From positions 9,114,064 through 9,178,063 of the forward strand of contig OW051468.1 in NCBI GenBank assembly GCA_932521025.1: a DNA stretch of 64,000 nt. Reading direction: 5' to 3'. The stretch is from Oscheius onirici. Taxonomy: Eukaryota; Nematoda; Chromadorea; Rhabditida; Rhabditidae. The position numbers and the translations under genes are program-made. How positions within the stretch are numbered: position 1 is the stretch's first letter; each line of letters opens with the position of its first letter. Under the pieces are notes generated by a model. That model saw only the letters and a program-made list of their open reading frames with translations. It was not told the origin of the DNA and made no database searches. This document shows, piece by piece, positions 57,870-64,000 of the stretch.

Positions 57870-59334
57870 ATGTCAAACTTTCCATCTTTCAGGGCTGTAT
57901 CTATCGCCGTCATTCTTCTCCATGTATCTCCAATAATCTCCGCTGGCGGCGACGAGTTGCCCGAGTGCCATTCTCTACCCAAGGTCCTCTGCTGTACTGA
58001 ACGTGTTTTAGGTAATTTTAATGCTCTGACTCTCTCAGAATATTTTTTTGCAGACAAATGTTTATCCGGCTGTGTCGACTACGTAACGGAAAAATGCCCC
58101 CATAAACTTGATAAATTTGAAACCATTGGCGAAAAGAAGAAGGGAGTCGAGTCCGCTGAGAGCAAGGTAAGTTAAAGCGAGTTTTTTGGTTGTTAGATTA
58201 TTTTTAAAACAAGTTATTAAAGCCTTGTTGTTAATCAAATAAATCAACATTTCCAGCCCCAACCTCCTGCTCCTTTTCCGTCGCGTGCCCGCTCTTACGG
58301 CGAGGCTCCTGCCGAGGAGAAGTTTGTCGAGAAGGGCAGCGAGATTCGTCGTGCTCCTACGGGAACCGGAGATGCCAAGCTTCTGAGCAAGGAATATCCG
58401 ATAACTGAAGTCACCGACTCCGATCTGAGCAGCGAGTGCGGCACTGAAAAGAGCCGACCTCCTTACTCGCCGTGTCTTTCGCGAAAGACCGTCGACGATC
58501 TCTTCCTGTCTTGCTGTCAACAGAACGTAAGTCTTGAGTCTACTTAGGGCCTCCTTCATTTATTGGATAGTGAAGAAATCTCACTTTTCTAGTTCACGAA
58601 TTCATTTTCCAGCTTTCAGATATTCTAGAAAGTTGTAGAACTTGCCGAGCTCTACAACTTTTCAGAACATTGCAAAGCTCGGAAAGGCTTAGATCGCAGT
58701 GAAAAATCGAGCAGCAGTTCGCAGCTCGAAGATTTCACTACGGCCAAAGCATTTTCACGCTTACCGATTTTGTCTGCTGCACGCAGTCTCGCCGGCCAGT
58801 TTTGAATGTGAAAACACAATTTTTCAGTCTTGCGATGTTCTGCAAAGTTGTAGAGCTCGCAAAATCCTACAACTTATCTGAACATTACAAAGCTGCAAAA
58901 GGCATTCGTGAGCTATAAAATTAAGGTTTCTTCGCGACCCCAAACTTTAGGCGGACCCTCAAGTTCCCATGAACAAAGGACTAAAGACAACTTTTCAGGT
59001 TCCTCCCAGTTGTCACTCTCTGTGCACCTATGAACATCGTGAACACGTCGCTGCCGAGACTTTGATCGCCGCCGTCCAACAAGAAGGCTGTGACTTGAAG
59101 TACCTGTCGAGCATTCTCTACTGCGCCAACCAGAATAGAGACAACCGACAGTGCTGCGAGTTCCTCGGAATGTCGGCAGGTGATCTGGGAGTAGGTGATC
59201 GCTGTCTCCGAATGTGCAATGTGGCTCCGTCTGGAGACCGAATCGGAACGGTTGAGAAGAACGATCTCGTCTGTCTTTCCAACTGGAACGTCATGATGTA
59301 CTGTGCCAGATCCGGACTCCGGACCATCAACTAG
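57870..59334 (+). CDS. Secreted DB-module protein
   Basis: Four exons (57870-58011, 58054-58166, 58257-58526 and 58999-59334) are in phase and give 286 aa. The N-terminus is a signal sequence (VSIAVILLHVSPIISAGG). A first cysteine segment follows (ECHSLPKVLCCTERV, CLSGCVDYVTEKC), then a Pro/charged linker. The last 130 residues form a nematode DB module: CLSRKTVDDLFLSCCQQN, PPSCHSLCTYEH, EGCDLKYLSSILYCANQNRD, QCCEFLGM and CLRMCNV. This domain is found almost only in secreted nematode proteins and its function is unknown; some family members are neuronal or extracellular-matrix linked. The first segment may be a decayed second module. The 470-base intron 3 holds two family A repeats. AATAAA is at 59874-59879. 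Confidence 0.92.
58572..58715. repeat. Palindromic repeat, family A, intronic copy 1
   Basis: The core TATTCTAGAAAGTTGTAGAA faces TCTACAACTTTTCAGAACAT. It is in intron 3 of the DB-module gene. Confidence 0.65.
58800..58950. repeat. Palindromic repeat, family A, intronic copy 2
   Basis: The core GATGTTCTGCAAAGTTGTAG faces CTACAACTTATCTGAACATT. It lies just before the last exon of the DB-module gene, about 85 bases from copy 1. Confidence 0.65.
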
Positions 59335-59873
59335 ACTCTCCTCTCTTCGGCTTTTCCCTCTAATAATTTTTTTGGGCATTTTTTCGTTACTGTACTTTTT
59401 TCTCTCTGAACGTAGTCGATCAGTCTACCGATTCTTGGAAGTTCCTAGATCTTCTTTCGTGTCCAAGATTCGGTCCCCGTAGCTTCAGGGTCATCCGGTC
59501 TCACAACCGGATTACTGTATTCTCTTCTCAATAATAATCCAAGTGCTCTACTTTTCTTCTCTCTCTGTAATAACTGATCCGGGTGACGCTATCCAGTCCA
59601 CATTTCCCCACCTTTTCCTCTGAGCTCTTTCTGACCCCAAACGTCTTTCCCCAGAGTTAGTTTACAGCGTCACGTAGGCCCGTCAGGGAAGTCAGTTTTA
59701 GCACTATAACCCCCCTCTTGATTTCTGAGATTGTCCTTTTAACTCTGTGTGTGCCTGAGGCAATCTCTTTCTTATTTTTGGTAAGCTGCAACCTCATCGA
59801 ATTCTGTGATATTCCATTCCATGCCAATACAATATGTGCTCATCTACTACTCACTTCTGCTAGTGTGTAACCA

Positions 59874-59879
59874 AATAAA
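59874..59879 (+). terminator. Polyadenylation signal
   Basis: AATAAA lies about 540 bases after the DB-module stop codon and would give a long 3' UTR. Nearer signals were not seen. Confidence 0.4.
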
Positions 59880-60010
59880 CGATATATACAATTTTTTTTA
59901 CTGATTTTTTACTTCCAAAACCAGTCGATTAATTCCTTCAAATTCACTTTTATTTACATGGCACAAAATCAACGAGACACTGACAAGAAAACGAAGTTTT
60001 TAATACTCTT

Positions 60011-63000
60011 TTACGGTGTTCCCAGAAGATAATTGGACTGGGCCGAATAGAACTTTTCCAGGGCTTCCGTCGAGGAGGTCGGATTGAGTCCCATGGACAT
60101 GATGGGCCAGACGGGAATGTTCTCCTTTTTGGCCAGCAGAACCGTCTCGTGATCGGAACTAATGACAATGTAGCTGCACTTTTTCCCGAATTTGCTCGTA
60201 ATCTTCTCCATGACCGAATCCTATTGACAAAAACATTAATTTAGGAAAAAAAATTGGACTTACCCTACTGCCCTTGTTTGAGCTGTAAATGTTTTCCAAA
60301 GGAACCGACGGGGCCAGGCCAGCTTGAAGAAGCAGTGCCGCAGCAGTTGGCAACTTTTCCGTACTTACAATCACATTGGCATACTTCTCCGCCTGAGAGA
60401 TGGCTGATCTGGAATGAAAGAATTGAAAGGGATCGACTGAAAATATTACCTTCGAAAGACAATGTCGATGCATCGTCTAGCTACAGCCGTTCTGTTCGGA
60501 GCCAGACTTTCAATTTGTCGGTAAGCCTCGTCGATTTCGTCCTTTCTATCGGACATTTGGCAGCGGTCGATTAGGGCTGAATTAGAATGTGAGGACAAGG
60601 ACATTTTCCAGCTGTTTTTTGTTTAGTTTGTAGACAATTCGAGCCTTTAAAACATCTTAACTAGGTATCTCTCCTACTAGCACAATGGTATCCGTCCGAG
60701 TACATGAACATGTCGAAAGCTTCTATTTTGATTACTCAAAGTGAATGGCAAAATAAGTTAGCTCTCGTCAAGTTATCTTTCTTTACTAAAGTGCAATGGT
60801 GTTCGTCCTTCTGTCCGTAGTGGTGTCCGCACAGTTGCCGAGACTAGCGTAACATGTCAAGTTTTTTTTTATCGAACGAGATAGTTTTTTGAGTGAACGC
60901 GTCTGGGGGAAATTAGTTAGAAAGTAGGACAACCAAGAGAGGCTCACTAATAGCCTGTCACCAAAATACGGAGGCTGCGCAAGCTACCGTAGGCTGCTGG
61001 TTACTTCCAAAAAGGAGGACAGGATCAGAAAATAAAATTTGATTAGGAAAGGATAAGGACAAACATTATATTTTGGGGGAGGGGCAACTTGACCGCAACC
61101 TGGCCACTCAAGAAGCACAGGCAGCCCATGAGTCTCTTCGGAACTCAATCTTGAATTGGGAGAAACCTTTACTTTACTTGACTAGAACGGGATTGGAGGG
61201 ACAGACTGACATGATGAAGATTTGACGTTTATTCGCCGTGAAACGTCGGAGGCATTTGTTAGAGCTTTTAAAATTCCCAAAAAGACACTAACTTTGAAGA
61301 CTTTGGTGCAAAAAATCTTGCAGCAAAAAAACTTACAAAAGTTGCTGCCCAGCTCAGCCTTGCATCCCATATCCTGGTAGATCTGTCTCAAGGAGAAGTA
61401 CTTGTTCGCAACTCGGCGGTTCACTTCAACTCCTGCTCTTCCTTCCACAATTGTCGGATCGGCCAAACTGTCCTCATGAGCTGCGTCCTCGACATTACAA
61501 ATATCAAATTCGTCGAGTTGTTCGGCCGGGAAGGATAGTCCGACTATTGAGCTGGTTAGCGAGTGCAGCAGATGAGTTGTTCGAGAGAACTGGGCGAATG
61601 TTGCCTAAAATTTGACTTTACTCGATCTTTCTCCTAGTTTCACCTTGTTCGAAAGAACATAAGCCAGTGTACAGATATCATTGAGTTCCCAGATGAAGAC
61701 TCTCGAGTATTGTTGACCATCCGGACTGCAGCTTCCCGACTTTTTCTTCTTACTGCTCTTCGTCTTTTTGTCCTTCATCGAAAAGGCCATTTCGGAGCTG
61801 TCCGAAGCCAGAGACGTTCCCTGAAATTCAAAAAGTTTTAAAAACTACAGTATCCTACAGTATACGCAGCAGTTCCAGTCAACGATCCGTAATTGTATCC
61901 GTTTCTAATGTTGTTGTAGTACTGAGGATTGAAGGCATAGTCGGTCAGATTGTATCCGGACGGATAACTGCTTCCTGAAGATCCAATATACAAAGTGTAG
62001 GAGGAAAAAAACTACCGTAGTAGCCCTGAGTAGCAGTAGTTCCCAGACTGTAGGGAAAAGTGGCGGCTGCGGCATTTTGTGCCCTGACTCCAGAGGCAGC
62101 CAGCTGTTGATAGTAGGCAGTCGGAGTCTGTCCGTACATCGAATAGCCAGTGTAGCCGGCGTTGTAGTAAGGAGCTTGTGCTAAATTTCATTATTTTGTC
62201 TTTGAGAAGAAAAAAAATACCGTAAGAAGTGTCAGTAAGAGTGGCTAGTCCTGACCTTTCCGTCGCTGACATATCAGTCGTCTTGTCCGGAATCACTTGC
62301 GACCAGACTGAAGACAAGTCAGTGCTGAAAAGGTTTTGTCAACTCGAGAAAGAACAACTTGATCTCGCTACTGAGGCCAGTTAAAAACGAAGAGGGATTA
62401 CTGTATTTACTTCAAGACCAACTTATTAGGCAAAAATTAAATAATCCGCCGATAAGCTTGAAAAAAACTATTTTTTAGCTACGTATCTTTTATATTTATT
62501 GTCCGAGTACTCAATTTTTACTTACCAAGTGGGTCTCGTAGGGAAGAGCTAAAAGATTACGATAATCCTCCAGATCATAGACTTGGAACCTAACGACAAG
62601 TCATACCCTGTCAAGAGATTAGAAGTTTTAAGTTTTACGACATGTTAAGTTTAGTCATAAAACTGCTCATATTGGATAGGGAATCCGGAGAATTTAATAC
62701 TTTAAAGAACAGATTTTTTAAAGCATTCTTGCATCCTATAAAGGAGGTTCATTCAAAAAGTTAAAATTTCATCCAATGCAACAAGAGCCGTGTCTTGAAA
62801 ATTCTTCTGGACCCCTCGTTTTTTAATAAAAAAAAGTATAGGTGAACAAGGCACACTGCTCATTGTCAGAAAATATTTGTGAGGAAAGTCCATTCCCATC
62901 TGTCCACTATTTGACTGCCATATTGCTCTCTCCCTGTTTGAGTACACGGAAGCCATGTGTTAGGGAAGACAAAGAGACAGCCGGCTGACTGGGAACCGGG

Positions 63001-63093
63001 CCATTAACCGAAAGGGAAATGAAATTAAGAAAAATACCTGGGATCGAGGGAAGTTGTCGTAGTTGTAAAGGCTCGCGTCGGTTTGGTCTCTAA
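60011..63093 (-). CDS. eya-1: Eyes absent (EYA) orthologue, 5' incomplete
   Basis: Nine exons on the minus strand give at least 455 aa: 63038-63093, 62221-62324, 62016-62180, 61859-61974, 61644-61820, 61337-61604, 60450-60576, 60264-60408 and 60011-60220. The N-terminal half is Tyr/Ser/Thr/Gln-rich (APYYNAGYTGYSMYGQTPTA), as in the EYA transactivation region. The EYA domain begins near SRVFIWELND and runs through QLDEFDICNVEDAAHEDSL, NRRVANKYFSLRQIYQDMG, KYANVIVSTEKLPTAAALLL, LENIYSSNKGS and NIPVWPI. EYA proteins bind SIX homeodomain factors in the nucleus and carry a HAD-type tyrosine phosphatase. Here the catalytic W-D-x-D is W-E-L-N and the later G-D-G is S-S-D, so phosphatase activity is unlikely. 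The first exon or exons and the ATG lie upstream of 63093 and were not found. Confidence 0.88.
62380..62585. repeat. Family B repeat in an EYA intron
   Basis: AACGAAGAGGGATTACTGTA and GATTACGATAATCCTCC-type arms match the family B copy at 3481, including TACCAAGTGGGTCTCGTAGG, then GAAGAGCTAAAA. The left arm is decayed. Confidence 0.6.
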
Positions 63094-64000
63094 CTGAAAA
63101 ATGGAGATTTTTAATAGAATGACTAGTGAGGAACGAATTTTTTGAGCATGAGTGTCTTCCGGGAAAGTTGTAACATTCTTTCAGAATTATTCATCGATAA
63201 AGTTTAGAAAATTTTCAAGAAAAAAACACAGAAAAGGACAGAAAACGCGGTAGAGTGAGGCGATTGTCCTGTGGACCGGGAGGGAGAGTGACTGTGTGTG
63301 GGTTAAGTGCTAATTGCCCTTCGCCAGGTGCTTCCCGGTGGGTGGTCCCTTAGCTCTTCGGTTCGCTTTAACTGGAAGAAGAGTCAGGAAATTTGAACGT
63401 GTCTGTACAAAATTTGACTTCTTTTGTAGACTACTGGAGAGTAGCGTTACTCCCCCCCCCCCCTTTGGTTTTGGGGCACTGAGGAGAAAACTCATTTTTC
63501 TATCTCACAATTACATTTTCCAGCGTCGAGATGTTCTGCAAAGTTGTAGATTTTTATGAGTTCTACAACTTTGCAAAACATTGCAAAGCTGGAAAATGCA
63601 ACCGTAATCTAGAAAATAGAGGTTCCTTCCCAAAGTTCCGAAACTTAACCCGGGATGTAAAGACTCATTACAACTGCTCTGATATCTAAAAATAACCGTC
63701 ATCCAAATCCTAAAACTGCCCTTTTTCAAGGCAAAGTTAATCTCTCATGCTTGTTGTCTATGGGTTGCCCCTCTTGAGCCCACCTGCTGTGCACCGAGAG
63801 AGCAGCCCACGTACGGTATGAGAGTCTCTGTCCTGCAGCTGTCCAACCAAGGGTCCATTGGAAAACGGATTAAGTAGCTTGCGCAAGACGACTGTTGTTT
63901 TTTGGACTGTGGGAGAGAGAGAGAGGCACACTCTTTGTTTATATCTGACCCACTTCTACAGCACAAAGGTCTGCGAGAGACTCTTTTCTAGAGGAGCTCC
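63094..64000. other. Upstream of EYA, no exon identified
   Basis: The missing 5' exon or exons of the EYA gene should lie here or beyond the window. Nothing convincing was seen. A C-run is at 63452-63462, and a family A repeat occupies 63475-63660. Confidence 0.4.
63475..63660. repeat. Palindromic repeat, family A
   Basis: The core GATGTTCTGCAAAGTTGTAG faces CTACAACTTTGCAAAACATT. Outer arms CATTTTTCTATCTCACAATT and GAAAATAGAGGTTCCTTCCC match the family. Confidence 0.75.

Noticed and set aside
60670-60850. Two tRNA box A-like sequences (TAGCACAATGGTA, AGTGCAATGGTG)
   Set aside because: No anticodon arm or T arm follows either of them, so no tRNA-like fold can be made.

Overview
The window is nuclear DNA from a nematode, most likely a rhabditid or other chromadorean; I do not assign a species. 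The evidence is short GT-AG introns with TTTCAG-type acceptors, TTTCAG/TTACAG sites directly before start codons (spliced-leader trans-splice sites), a nematode DB-module secreted protein, TWIK and LGC channels, and many short palindromic transposon relics in introns. Gene models below were assembled by hand: splice sites were accepted when reading phase was kept and the translation made sense.

Layout. 1-2.5 kb: no gene. 2.5-4.6 kb: a small Cys-rich type I membrane protein whose first intron carries a long-variable-arm tRNA. 5.6-6.4 kb: a head-to-head pair of small basic paralogues. 8.4-9.9 kb: two genes for small secreted peptides. 11.2-13.2 kb (-): a two-pore-domain K+ channel. 15.0-18.1 kb (-): secreted proteins. 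18.1-31.5 kb: 13 kb without a convincing gene, filled with inverted-repeat elements. 31.5-32.8 kb: a rhodopsin-like GPCR. 32.8-40.2 kb: repeats, including a hAT-type element nested in another element. 40.2-48.6 kb: an orphan 3' gene end, a single-pass membrane protein, a TUG/ASPSCR1 orthologue, tRNA-Lys and a Cys-loop receptor subunit. 48.6-56.4 kb: mostly non-coding, with one weak peptide-precursor candidate. 56.4-59.3 kb: a Ser/Gly-rich protein with a second tRNA-Lys in its intron, then the DB-module protein. 60.0-63.1 kb (-): an Eyes absent orthologue, 5' incomplete.

The genes do not form one pathway. Neuromuscular and membrane functions recur (K+ channel, ligand-gated channel, GPCR, secreted peptides), next to a transcription cofactor (EYA) and a UBX-domain p97 adaptor (TUG). 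I see no operon-like 100-nt spacing.

The most interesting points are: (1) a tRNA with a class II variable arm but a CCU (Arg) anticodon, matching the nematode-specific V-arm tRNA concept; (2) an EYA domain in which the catalytic W-D-x-D motif reads W-E-L-N and the later G-D-G motif is also lost, i.e. a predicted pseudophosphatase; (3) tRNA and tRNA-like loci of different identity that share a TTTTTGCTTTTT-type 3' flank; (4) a nested hAT-type insertion with a perfect 8-bp target duplication; (5) two inverted-repeat families that share termini, one of which encloses a 58-codon ORF.
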